Assembly: GCA_963716925.1 (NCBI GenBank)
Contig: CAVQUX010000011.1
Span: forward strand, 124,001 to 188,000
DNA: 64,000 nt
DNA from: DAISKN01 sp963716925
Lineage (GTDB): Bacteria > Acidobacteriota > Vicinamibacteria > Marinacidobacterales > SMYC01
Direction of reading: 5' to 3'
Positions within the stretch are counted from its first letter, which is position 1, and each line of letters starts with the position of its first letter. The notes under the pieces were generated by a model, which ran no database searches, had not been told where the DNA came from, and worked only from the letters and a program-made list of their open reading frames with translations. The position numbers and the translations under genes are program-made. Shown here piece by piece: positions 1 through 7,082 of the stretch.

Positions 1-1
1 C

Positions 2-1933
2 TCGGATACGACTCCGGACATCGACCTCACCTATGACTACCTAGGGCGCTTGTCGACGGCGGCGAACGGGACGGACACGCTTTCCTGGACGTACGACGGG
101 AGGGGACGGGTTTTATCGGAGGAGAGCACGAAGAACAGCTCTACGGTTTCGTACACCTACGACCAGGTGGGAAATCGCAGGACGACGAGCCTGAACGGGA
201 CCCCGTTCAATACCTACGACTACGACCCCGCGTTGAGGCTCGAGGCGATCACCCGGGGAGCGAACGTGTTCTCCTTCGACTACGATGCCGCGTCCCGGCG
301 GACGAGCATGATTTATCCGAACGGGATCACGACGACGTATGCCTATGACACGGAGTCGCGCCTTGAGCGGCTGACGGCGAAACTCGGGACGAGCGTCGTG
401 ACGGATTTTCAGTATACGTACAACGCGGTGGGAAATCGGACGGAGAAGGAAACACCCGACCTAACGGAGACCTACGAGTACGACAGGGCAGACCAACTGG
501 TGGAGGTGTTGCGTACGGGAACAGGGGCGAACCGGTGGGCCTACGCGTACGACCCGGCGGGAAACCGCACGACGGAGCAAATTGGGAATGCTCCTATGCA
601 GGCGAACTTCGACAACATGAATCGGCTCCTTTCGACGAGCGCCGGAGGAGCGCTGGCGTTCAAGGGGACGTTGAACGAGCCGGGGACGGTGACGGTTCAG
701 GGGGAAGCGGCGCCCGTGGATTCCTCGAACAAGTTCGAGGGAGTGGTGAGCTCGACCTCGGGGACGAACACGGTCACGGTGGTCGCCACCGACCCGAACA
801 ACAACACAAGGACCAACACGTACGAGGTAGAGGTCTCAGGCGACGGAGTCACCTACGACTATGACGCTGCGGGGAACCTCATCGAGAAGGATGACGGGAC
901 GGACGCGTGGACCTATGAGTGGAATGCGGAGAACAAACTCAAGAAGGTCCTCAAGAACACGGAGACGATTGCCACCTTCGCGTACGATTCATCCGGTAGG
1001 AGGGTCGAGAAGGTCGTGGGGGCGAACACGACCACGTTCACCTATGACGGCGAGGACATCCTTCGGGAGGCCACGGGAGCGACGAGCACGTTCTACGTGC
1101 ACGGTCCCGGGATCGATGAGCCTCTCGCGAAGGAAGTCTCCGGCTCAGCAACCTACTACCATGCCGATGGGCTGGGCTCGGTACTGAAGATGACCGATGC
1201 ACCGGGAGACGTTGTGCAGGAGTACCGATACGACGCGTACGGCAGAATCGAGGCGGGCTCAACCCAAGGGGGATATTCTTTCACGGGCAGGGAATGGGAT
1301 CCCGAAGCTAAGCTCTATTACTTCCGAGCGAGGTACTATGACCCCGTCTCTGCGAAATTCATTAGTGAAGATCCGATCCGATTCGAAGGCGACATTAACC
1401 TATACAGACCCGTCGCTAACAACCCTGCTAATGCAATCGACCCGAGCGGAACTGACTGGGTATCTGCGATCGGGAATTTTGCTGTGGGTGTTGCCATCGG
1501 TGCAGCGGTGACTGTGGCTGTTAGTGCAGCAATAGCATCGGGGACGATTCTTGGAGCGGCGTTTGCTGTTGGAGTCGTTGGGTACGGCGCCTATCAGGCA
1601 ACGGTGGCACTTCAGGAGGTAGTGTTAGGCATCGACCCCTATACGGGAAGGTGCATTAGCACCGAAGATAGGATCGATATTGCGGCTGGTATGGCTGGTG
1701 CCATAGTGGGCGGTGGCTTGGCATTCCGTGGAGCGGAGGTTCCCCTGGGACCTCGGACCAGGATCGCGCCTTTCGGAAATCGTTCGGGGCACCCGACAGG
1801 CGAACTGCCGCATTATCATCGAGCGGTCCCGCATCCGACGACGCCGGGAGAGTCGGTGCCGGGCCAGGGTATCGGTCGCCACCGTCCGTGGGACACAAAG
1901 AGCACGGACACAAACTTCTGGGACAGGTTCTAG
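2..1933 (+). CDS. RHS-repeat polymorphic toxin, C-terminal part (5' end outside window)
   Basis: The frame is open from base 2, so the gene begins upstream; the TTG at 50 is only the first start-like codon inside the window. Many YD repeats of the form YDxxGN/GR are visible, followed by the RHS core (YHADGLGSV, LYYFRARYYDP, FISEDPIRF) ending at AIDPSG near 1450. After the core comes a Gly/Ala-rich hydrophobic stretch (about 1460-1620) and then a variable tip with His-rich and charged motifs (LPHYHRA, GQGIGRHRPWD, FWDRF). In this family the core forms a shell around a C-terminal toxin. The small gene 12 nt downstream fits an immunity protein. The toxin activity cannot be named from sequence alone. 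Confidence 0.9.
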   Translation, partial: SDTTPDIDLTYDYLGRLSTAANGTDTLSWTYDGRGRVLSEESTKNSSTVSYTYDQVGNRRTTSLNGTPFNTYDYDPALRLEAITRGANVFSFDYDAASRRTSMIYPNGITTTYAYDTESRLERLTAKLGTSVVTDFQYTYNAVGNRTEKETPDLTETYEYDRADQLVEVLRTGTGANRWAYAYDPAGNRTTEQIGNAPMQANFDNMNRLLSTSAGGALAFKGTLNEPGTVTVQGEAAPVDSSNKFEGVVSSTSGTNTVTVVATDPNNNTRTNTYEVEVSGDGVTYDYDAAGNLIEKDDGTDAWTYEWNAENKLKKVLKNTETIATFAYDSSGRRVEKVVGANTTTFTYDGEDILREATGATSTFYVHGPGIDEPLAKEVSGSATYYHADGLGSVLKMTDAPGDVVQEYRYDAYGRIEAGSTQGGYSFTGREWDPEAKLYYFRARYYDPVSAKFISEDPIRFEGDINLYRPVANNPANAIDPSGTDWVSAIGNFAVGVAIGAAVTVAVSAAIASGTILGAAFAVGVVGYGAYQATVALQEVVLGIDPYTGRCISTEDRIDIAAGMAGAIVGGGLAFRGAEVPLGPRTRIAPFGNRSGHPTGELPHYHRAVPHPTTPGESVPGQGIGRHRPWDTKSTDTNFWDRF

Positions 1934-1945
1934 GTAGGTAGTCCA

Positions 1946-2281
1946 ATGCAGCCACCGATCATCGCAGATAACAGAGGCGACGTCATGGTTTTTGACTCGG
2001 TGGAGAAAGCCGAGAAATACTTAGAGCCGATCGATGTCCGTAACAATGAGTACGTCATCTACGACCGTGACGGTCGGCTCATTCGGGGTGTGGTCGTCAA
2101 GCATCTTTTGGCCGAGCGCGTGAAACTTCAAGCAGCGTCTGAACCAGGAGCTGCGAGTAGCGAGCTGCGGCGCCTGCTGATCCGTTTTCTGAAGGACGTC
2201 GAGCATCACCAAGACAGAGCCCTAGAGAAATGCTCTCTCGATGAGCTTCTTGAGATGGCACTCCGATTCAAAACCGAATGA
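1946..2281 (+). CDS. Small acidic protein, candidate immunity protein for the RHS tip
   Basis: This 111-residue soluble protein has no signal peptide or membrane segment and starts 12 nt after the RHS stop. The N-terminal half has a compact pattern (DVMVFDSVEKAEKYLEPIDV, then YVIYDRDGRLIRG) like many small immunity proteins. The C-terminal half is helical and charged, ending in LDELLEMALRFKTE. Its size, acidity and position directly after a polymorphic toxin tip are the usual immunity-gene layout. That role is inference, and no named immunity family was recognised. Confidence 0.65.
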   Translation: MQPPIIADNRGDVMVFDSVEKAEKYLEPIDVRNNEYVIYDRDGRLIRGVVVKHLLAERVKLQAASEPGAASSELRRLLIRFLKDVEHHQDRALEKCSLDELLEMALRFKTE

Positions 2282-2376
2282 TCGGTTTGGCCGCTGCGGT
2301 TGCCTCAGCGCCACCCAGAGCTCTGGTGTCAGGCGGAAGTGCACGCTCTACCAAGATCGGGGGATGTCCCAGCGTT

Positions 2377-2402
2377 TGTTGAAAATTAGGTAGTAGCGGC
2401 TC
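2377..2402 (+). repeat. IS256-type left terminal inverted repeat
   Basis: It begins TGTTGAAAAT and ends AGCGGCTC. Both blocks recur in reverse complement at 3778-3805. The inner AGCGGCTC block also forms part of the hairpin with the transposase ribosome binding site. Confidence 0.6.
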
Positions 2403-2465
2403 CTTGGCCGGCCTGAGAATGGGTCGACTAAGAACCAGTCTCCAAAACGGGGACAAGGAGCCGCT
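2395..2465 (+). promoter_or_regulatory. Fold-back hairpin covering the transposase Shine-Dalgarno site
   Basis: AGCGGCTCCTTG (2395-2406) and CAAGGAGCCGCT (2454-2465) are perfect 12-bp inverted repeats separated by 47 nt. The right arm contains AAGGAG, the likely ribosome binding site for the ATG at 2467. A transcript entering from outside would fold and hide the site, whereas one starting inside the loop would not. Comparable fold-back inhibition is known for IS10. The function here is inferred from sequence. Confidence 0.6.
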
Positions 2466-2466
2466 G

Positions 2467-3765
2467 ATGAGTAGGAAATCAGAGAAGCAGGTCAGGAAGC
2501 AAGCCGTAGGAGGTTCGGAACCTGGGATCGTGGGTCGGGTGAGGCAGATCCTGTTGCCGATGGTCGCGGGGATCGCGGCGACGAAGACAGAGTTGACGAG
2601 CTGGGTTCACGAACGAGGGATGGAGGCGCTGGCGGAGGTTCTGCGATGGGACGCTGAGGAGCTTGCGGGGAGGAAGGGCAAGCATCGAGCGGACCGAACG
2701 CATTACCACTGGGGCCGAACGACGGGCGAACTTGTGTTCGGAGGACGGCGAGTGCAGGTGGAGCGCCCCCGGGTACGCGCGACCGCCGGAGTTGAAACTG
2801 CACTTGCGAGCTTCGAAGCGTTTCGCCGCGAGGATCCACTTCCGGAGAGGGTGTTGAATCAGATTCTGCTCGGCGTATCGACCCGAGGGTATGAATCGAG
2901 CCTCGAGCGGCCGCTTGAGCGGGTGAGCTCTCGAGGAACGAGCAAGTCCGCGGCGAGCCGTCATCTGGTTTCCGAGACTCGGAAGAAACTCTCGTCGTTC
3001 CTGAACTCGCAGCTCGAGGAGATCGAGCTGCTCGGGCTGATGGTGGACGACATCGAAATCGCCGGACACACGGTGGTAGTAAGTCTTGGAATCACGGGAG
3101 ATGGAACGAAAGTACCCCTCGGGCTGTGGTTGGGCTCGACGGAGAACGCGGCGCTGTGCACCTCGATGCTCCAGGACCTGCTCGGGCGGGGACTTCGCAT
3201 CGAGGGTCGCGTGCTCTGCATCATCGACGGAGGAAAAGGCATCCGCAAGGCCCTCGAGGACGTTCTCGGAGACCTCGTGGTGATCCAGAGATGCCAACTC
3301 CACAAGATCCGAAACCTCCAGTCCCACCTTCCGAAGAGTCGCCACGCCTACGTGCTCGGAACGATGCGTGAAGCCTACCGCTCGGGCAAGGTGGGCCTGG
3401 CCCGAACCCGTCTGCAGGCACTCGTTGGCTGGCTGGAACGAAGCGGCTACGACGAGGCTGCCGGAAGTCTTCGGGAAGGACTCGAAGAGACTCTCGCCGT
3501 ACTAAAGCTCGAACTCCCGGATTCCCTCCGACGTTCGCTCGCCACCACCAATGCCGTCGAGAATCTTATGGGAAGCATCCGCCGCGTCTCTCGCAACGTG
3601 AGACGTTGGAAGAATCCGGAGATGATTCGCCGGTGGACCGCTCTCGGAATCGTCACCGCCCAGAAGCGATTCCGTCGGATCAAAGGCTACCGCGAGATGA
3701 GCGCTCTACGTCGTGTTCTTCGAAGCATTCCGACTTGCGTTGACACGGCAACCGTTGTCGCGTAG
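2467..3765 (+). CDS. IS256-family (mutator-type) DDE transposase
   Basis: 432 residues from the ATG at 2467, chosen because AAGGAG lies 6 nt upstream; an in-frame upstream extension to 2404 is open but has no better site. Family hallmarks are visible: MVDDIEIAGH carries the first Asp, VLCIIDGGKGIRKAL the second Asp, and TTNAVENLMGSIRR the catalytic Glu region; CQLHKIRN is the usual C-x2-H motif. The length matches full-size IS256 transposases, so the enzyme looks intact. It cuts and rejoins the terminal inverted repeats. Confidence 0.93.
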   Translation: MSRKSEKQVRKQAVGGSEPGIVGRVRQILLPMVAGIAATKTELTSWVHERGMEALAEVLRWDAEELAGRKGKHRADRTHYHWGRTTGELVFGGRRVQVERPRVRATAGVETALASFEAFRREDPLPERVLNQILLGVSTRGYESSLERPLERVSSRGTSKSAASRHLVSETRKKLSSFLNSQLEEIELLGLMVDDIEIAGHTVVVSLGITGDGTKVPLGLWLGSTENAALCTSMLQDLLGRGLRIEGRVLCIIDGGKGIRKALEDVLGDLVVIQRCQLHKIRNLQSHLPKSRHAYVLGTMREAYRSGKVGLARTRLQALVGWLERSGYDEAAGSLREGLEETLAVLKLELPDSLRRSLATTNAVENLMGSIRRVSRNVRRWKNPEMIRRWTALGIVTAQKRFRRIKGYREMSALRRVLRSIPTCVDTATVVA

Positions 3766-3777
3766 ATGATCAACCAC

Positions 3778-3805
3778 GAGCCGCTGCCGCCGACGATTTT
3801 CAACA
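3778..3805 (+). repeat. IS256-type right terminal inverted repeat
   Basis: It reads GAGCCGCT at the inner side and ATTTTCAACA at the outer side, the reverse complement of the left-end blocks with a slightly longer interior. The RHS remnant starts about 17 nt beyond it. Confidence 0.6.
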
Positions 3806-4047
3806 GCGTGCGGGACATCACCCGAATCGAGGCAGGCTCGTCGCAAGGCGGGTATTCCTTCACAGGCAGGGAATGGGATACGGATACTCAGCTCTACTAC
3901 TACAGAGCAAGGTACTACTACCCCGTGTCCGCCCGGTTCATCTCTGAGGACCCGAGCGGCTTCGCTGCGGGTTCGAACTTCTACGCGTACGTCGGCAATA
4001 TACCTGTCAACTTAATCGACCCGAGCGGTGTCCGGCGTGCCATTTAA
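3806..4047 (+). pseudogene. Orphan RHS core tip fragment
   Basis: From about 3822 the translation (RIEAGSSQGGYSF, LYYYRARYYYPVSARF, NLIDPSG) is the same RHS core segment found in the first gene at about 1246-1452, and the DNA is clearly similar too. There are no YD repeats upstream, only the right end of the IS element, and the frame stops 6 residues after DPSG with no toxin domain. It is a displaced, toxin-less RHS tip or the leftover of a second rhs gene cut by the IS and later rearranged. Confidence 0.7.
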
Positions 4048-4220
4048 TGTCCAGTTGAAGTCGGTCGAAACCACTTAGCACCTGTCCCTCCTTTTCCGAG
4101 ACATGGGAGAGGAAGAAAGGAGGACAGGATGCGATCCAAGGACAAGACAGGAAGCGGCGGAAAGGCGCACACGTCGAAGCGTGTGTGGCCAGCGGAGGTG
4201 CGCCTGCAGATGGCGCAGGC
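4048..4220 (+). mobile_element. Truncated transposase remnant (IS left end plus N-terminal HTH stub)
   Basis: Just after the RHS fragment stop lies a TGT-starting sequence with an inverted repeat (CCTGTCCCTCCTTT near 4081 and AAAGGAGGACAGG near 4117). An ATG at 4129 then encodes SKRVWPAEVRLQMAQ, which resembles the first residues of IS3/IS481-type helix-turn-helix transposases. Similarity ends after about 30 codons. This looks like the 5' stub of a second insertion sequence. Family assignment is tentative. Confidence 0.45.
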
Positions 4221-4553
4221 GACGAAGACGACCCGCGGAGTTTCGTCGGATTTATCAAGGACGCGCCCGAAGGCGTCCCTATCGCTCGGGATCACGACAA
4301 GTACATCAACAGGAGAGGATCTTCATCGAAACCGGCATACCAGGAAAACCTGCAGTCGCGGGTTTCAAGGATGTCGGCCGGAAAAGCATGCCTCGATCCG
4401 TCTGGTGCGCCGGTCTACTTCGGCTTCGGAACGAAGGCCGGACGGTACGTAGCCAGCAACCTCTCGAATCGCAGGAGAGAGTGGTGCGTGACACCCTGGT
4501 TTCTTGCGTTTCCGCGCAGTGGCGCGGAGGTTCGTGCTATAAATTCCGCCGTC
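4221..4553 (+). other. Accessory intergenic stretch without a confident gene
   Basis: A reading frame open from 4185 runs through this stretch into the next gene. Its translation includes SFVGFIKDAPEGV and ARDHDKYINRR, faintly like the C-terminal end of some small antitoxins. It has no good start and then becomes low-quality sequence. It is treated as debris between the IS stump and the next gene. Confidence 0.35.
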
Positions 4554-4865
4554 ATGAGAACGACGTTCACGGTCAGGAACCGAAACTACGAAGTGGTCCT
4601 CGAAAAGCGTGAGCCGGGCGAGGGAGAGAAGAACCACCCGTACACCGCCACCGTGTCGGGTGAGAACGGAAGCCCGGTCCGGGGCACCCTTCAATTCACT
4701 CCGGGAGCTCTCGAGGCGGCGCCGAAGATTGCGGCGGCGAAAGGCTCCTCGGTCGACGACCTCCTGGCTTCAGCCGGTGCGCGCGCGCTCGCCGCCGAGA
4801 TCCTGATACGGAATCTGAAGCCGGACTTCTCCTTCATCGTCGACCACCGCTGGTTGAGCCAATAG
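4554..4865 (+). CDS. Hypothetical small protein
   Basis: 103 residues from the ATG at 4554; the frame is open further upstream to 4185 but that part looks like debris. The N-terminal half is beta-rich and polar (TFTVRNRNYEVVLEKREPG, HPYTATVSGEN), the middle is Ala-rich and helical (AAPKIAAAKGSSVDDLLASAGARALAAEIL), and the end is PDFSFIVDHRWLSQ. It has no signal peptide, membrane span or recognisable domain. A strong hairpin follows 3 nt after the stop. TATAAATT just upstream of the ATG could serve as a -10 for a leaderless message. Confidence 0.55.
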   Translation: MRTTFTVRNRNYEVVLEKREPGEGEKNHPYTATVSGENGSPVRGTLQFTPGALEAAPKIAAAKGSSVDDLLASAGARALAAEILIRNLKPDFSFIVDHRWLSQ

Positions 4866-4867
4866 AA

Positions 4868-4901
4868 AAGCGGCCTCCCCCGCGCAGGAGAGAGGCCGCT
4901 T
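4868..4901 (-). terminator. Rho-independent terminator for the cytochrome c peroxidase gene
   Basis: A perfect 10-bp stem (AAGCGGCCTC at 4868-4877, GAGGCCGCTT at 4892-4901) has a 14-nt loop. Read on the minus strand it is followed by TTCTATT. The two genes converge here, so the stem may act on both. Confidence 0.75.
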
Positions 4902-4914
4902 CGAGAACGTCGGG

Positions 4915-5982
4915 CTACTGGGCCGCCTGTGGCAGCGACGGGGCCTGGAGCGGGCAGGGGCACTCGAGAGCCTTCAGGAACTCGATCAAATCGGCCTTCT
5001 CTTCCTCGGTGAGATTCGTGGGCTTCAGGTTCACGCGGTCGATGTTGGGGTTGTCGATCCCCCCCGAGACGATGAGGTCCACGGCCTCTTTCAAAGTCGC
5101 TACGCTCCCGTCATGGAAATACGGGGCGCTCTTCGTGATGTCGCGGAGGCTCGGAGTCTTGAACGCTCCCTTGTCGGCGTCGGCATTGGTCACCCGATGG
5201 CGGCCGAGGTCGGGCTCCGGCTTGTCGAGGCCGATGCCGACGTTGTGATACTTCATGTCGGTGAAGAGAGTGCCCGAATGGCAGTTGCCGCAGCCGGCCT
5301 TGGCCACGAACAGCTCCGCGCCCCGTTTCGCGGCGTCGCTCACGGCGCTCTGGTCTCCCGACTGCCAGCGATCGTAGGCGGTGTCGGAGCAGAAGAGGTA
5401 CGTGCGCTCGTAGGAGGCGATTGCCTGGACCACGTTGTCGGGGGTCGCATCCGCCCCGAACACCTGCTGAAACTGCGAGCGGTAGCCCTCGATGGCGTTG
5501 ATCTTCGCCGCCGCCTCGTCGGCCTTCGCCCCCATGTTGCCTCCGGTCCAGGCGGCGAGCGCCTGCTTTTCGAGCGACGGACTCCTTCCGTCCCAGTAGA
5601 GCTCGGTGTGATAGGCGATGTTCCAGAGGCTCGGGCTGCTGCGGGTGAGCTTCTTTCCGAGCGCTCCCTCGGCGACCGGCTTCCCGTCGGTGAGTCCGTT
5701 CTCGCACACGTGGCACGAGTAGCAGGAGCGACTGTCGTCGACGGAGAGGCGGCTGTCGTAGTAGAGCTGTCGTCCGAGCGCCACCTTCTCCGGGGTGATC
5801 GGGTTGTCCGCGGGCACCGGTACCACGCCGAAAGCCACGGGGGGAGTCGGTACGTCGGACGACGGGGGAGTGGACTCGGCCGCCGGCTTGGGGGCCTCCT
5901 CGGGCGGGGAAGCGCAGGCCCCGATGAGAGCGGTCGTGACTCCCGCGACGAATACGGTTCTGGAAAACCTCGATCGATTCAT
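4915..5982 (-). CDS. Di-heme cytochrome c peroxidase (MauG/CcpA family) lipoprotein
   Basis: 355 residues. The N-terminus MNRSRFSRT, a hydrophobic stretch and IGAC indicates a lipoprotein signal with lipidation at Cys about 23, followed by a Pro/Ser-rich linker. Two c-type heme sites are visible: CYSCH near residue 87 and CGNCH near residue 230. The family C-terminal segment TPSLRDITKSAPYFHDGS is also present. Such enzymes reduce hydrogen peroxide in the periplasm using cytochrome electrons, though some relatives oxidise other substrates. CAGGAGGG precedes the ATG. The gene stands alone, divergent from the DUF4159 cluster. Confidence 0.92.
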   Translation of the reverse strand: MNRSRFSRTVFVAGVTTALIGACASPPEEAPKPAAESTPPSSDVPTPPVAFGVVPVPADNPITPEKVALGRQLYYDSRLSVDDSRSCYSCHVCENGLTDGKPVAEGALGKKLTRSSPSLWNIAYHTELYWDGRSPSLEKQALAAWTGGNMGAKADEAAAKINAIEGYRSQFQQVFGADATPDNVVQAIASYERTYLFCSDTAYDRWQSGDQSAVSDAAKRGAELFVAKAGCGNCHSGTLFTDMKYHNVGIGLDKPEPDLGRHRVTNADADKGAFKTPSLRDITKSAPYFHDGSVATLKEAVDLIVSGGIDNPNIDRVNLKPTNLTEEEKADLIEFLKALECPCPLQAPSLPQAAQ

Positions 5983-6015
5983 TGGATTGGGCCCTCCTGC
6001 CTTTATAAAGCGCAG

Positions 6016-6044
6016 ATTCTAGGGGAAAGCACGCGCGAAGCCAA
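6016..6044 (-). promoter_or_regulatory. Promoter for the cytochrome c peroxidase gene
   Basis: On the minus strand TTGGCT (6039-6044) and TAGAAT (6016-6021) are separated by 17 nt and lie about 34 nt upstream of the start codon. Confidence 0.5.
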
Positions 6045-6088
6045 GCACTACCTGTGGTGAAAATCCTCGGTTCCCGGGATCGGTGGCA

Positions 6089-6094
6089 TATAAT
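6089..6094 (+). promoter_or_regulatory. Possible -10 element for the DUF4159/MoxR cluster
   Basis: A perfect TATAAT sits 95 nt before the GTG of the first DUF4159 gene. No convincing -35 hexamer is found 16-18 nt upstream. Confidence 0.35.
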
Positions 6095-6188
6095 TGAGGT
6101 AGAGTTGGAAAATAGAGGCTCGAGGTAGCCGCGATCCCGCACGATGCGCCCGGCCTAGCCCTCGCGGGATCGTTGCTAAAGGGGGCGT

Positions 6189-7082
6189 GTGCATCGCAGA
6201 GCTCACAACTTGGCGTACCGACGGGTCGCGTTGGCCGCATTGACCCTCGTCCTGGTCGCGCCTGCGGGGAGCCGCGTTCGAACGACGCTCGCGCCGCCGG
6301 CGAATGCGGTCCTTCTGAGAGCGGCGGCGAGCCCTCCTCAGTCACCGATCCTCTCCCTCCCCGACGCGTTCTCCCCCGGCCAGGAAGACGATCTCGACTT
6401 CACTCCGCAGCCCTCGGCGGGCCCGAGGCAGTTCTACTTCACTCGCGCCGCCTACACCGGCTACTACCGGTTTCGCGACTTTCGAAGCTGGAGCGTCGAC
6501 TTCCCGAAAGCGGATCGGCAGTTCCTCATCGGACTCAGGCGCCTCACGAACCTCGACGCGTACGAGCTCGAGAATCCCGTCCGGCTCACCGACCCCGACC
6601 TCGGAAAGTATCCGTTCCTCTACAGCGTCGAGGTAGGCTACATGGCGTTGACCGAGGGCGAGGTCGAGGGGCTGAGGCGCTATCTTCAGGCGGGGGGATT
6701 CCTGGTGGTCGATGATTTCTGGGGCACGATGGAGTTCGAGAACTTCCAGGCCCAGTTCGCCCGCGTCCTCCCGGGCTATCCCATCGTCGACATTCCCCTC
6801 ACCCACCCCCTATTCAACTGCTTCTACGACGTCAAGGAGATCATCCAGGTGCCGAACGTGGGGCAGGGCATGCAGGGCGGCCCCACGTGGGAGCAGGACG
6901 GCTACTACCCGCACGTAAAGGGCATCTTCGACGAACAAGGCCGCCTGATGGTGGTGGTCAACTGGAACACCGATCTGGGTGACGCCTGGGAGTGGGCGGA
7001 GAACCCGTACTACCCGCTCCGGTTCTCGACCTACGCCTACCAGATGGGAGTGAATTTCATCATCTACGCGATGAGCCACTGA
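6189..7082 (+). CDS. Secreted DUF4159-domain protein (first paralogue)
   Basis: 297 residues from a GTG start, with an N-terminal signal-like stretch (RVALAALTLVLVAPAG). The DUF4159 core covers most of the mature protein: FYFTRAAYTGYYRF, LYSVEVGYMALTE, GGFLVVDDFWGT, ARVLPGYPIVDIPLTHPLF and the C-terminal GVNFIIYAMSH. The fold is thought to be flavodoxin/GATase-like; no enzymatic role is established. Its stop overlaps the next start (TGATG), so translation is coupled to the VWA protein. A shorter but clearly related copy lies at 13168-13929 in the same cluster. Confidence 0.85.
   Translation: MHRRAHNLAYRRVALAALTLVLVAPAGSRVRTTLAPPANAVLLRAAASPPQSPILSLPDAFSPGQEDDLDFTPQPSAGPRQFYFTRAAYTGYYRFRDFRSWSVDFPKADRQFLIGLRRLTNLDAYELENPVRLTDPDLGKYPFLYSVEVGYMALTEGEVEGLRRYLQAGGFLVVDDFWGTMEFENFQAQFARVLPGYPIVDIPLTHPLFNCFYDVKEIIQVPNVGQGMQGGPTWEQDGYYPHVKGIFDEQGRLMVVVNWNTDLGDAWEWAENPYYPLRFSTYAYQMGVNFIIYAMSH

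Larger units (their letters stand above)
2377..3805 (+). mobile_element. IS256-family insertion sequence
   Basis: One transposase gene is bounded by imperfect terminal inverted repeats. The left end (2377-2402) begins TGTTGAAAAT and contains AGCGGCTC; the right end (3778-3805), read in reverse complement, begins TGTTGAAAAT and contains AGCGGCTC. The interior of the repeats differs and is 2 nt longer on the right. IS256 elements usually make an 8-bp target duplication. No clear one is seen; only AGCGT is shared just outside the ends. The left flank is unrelated to RHS while the right flank is an RHS fragment, so rearrangement after insertion is likely. Confidence 0.75.

Noticed and set aside
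4185..4553. N-terminal extension of the hypothetical gene at 4554
   Set aside because: The frame is open but begins inside the transposase stump and lacks a start with a ribosome site.
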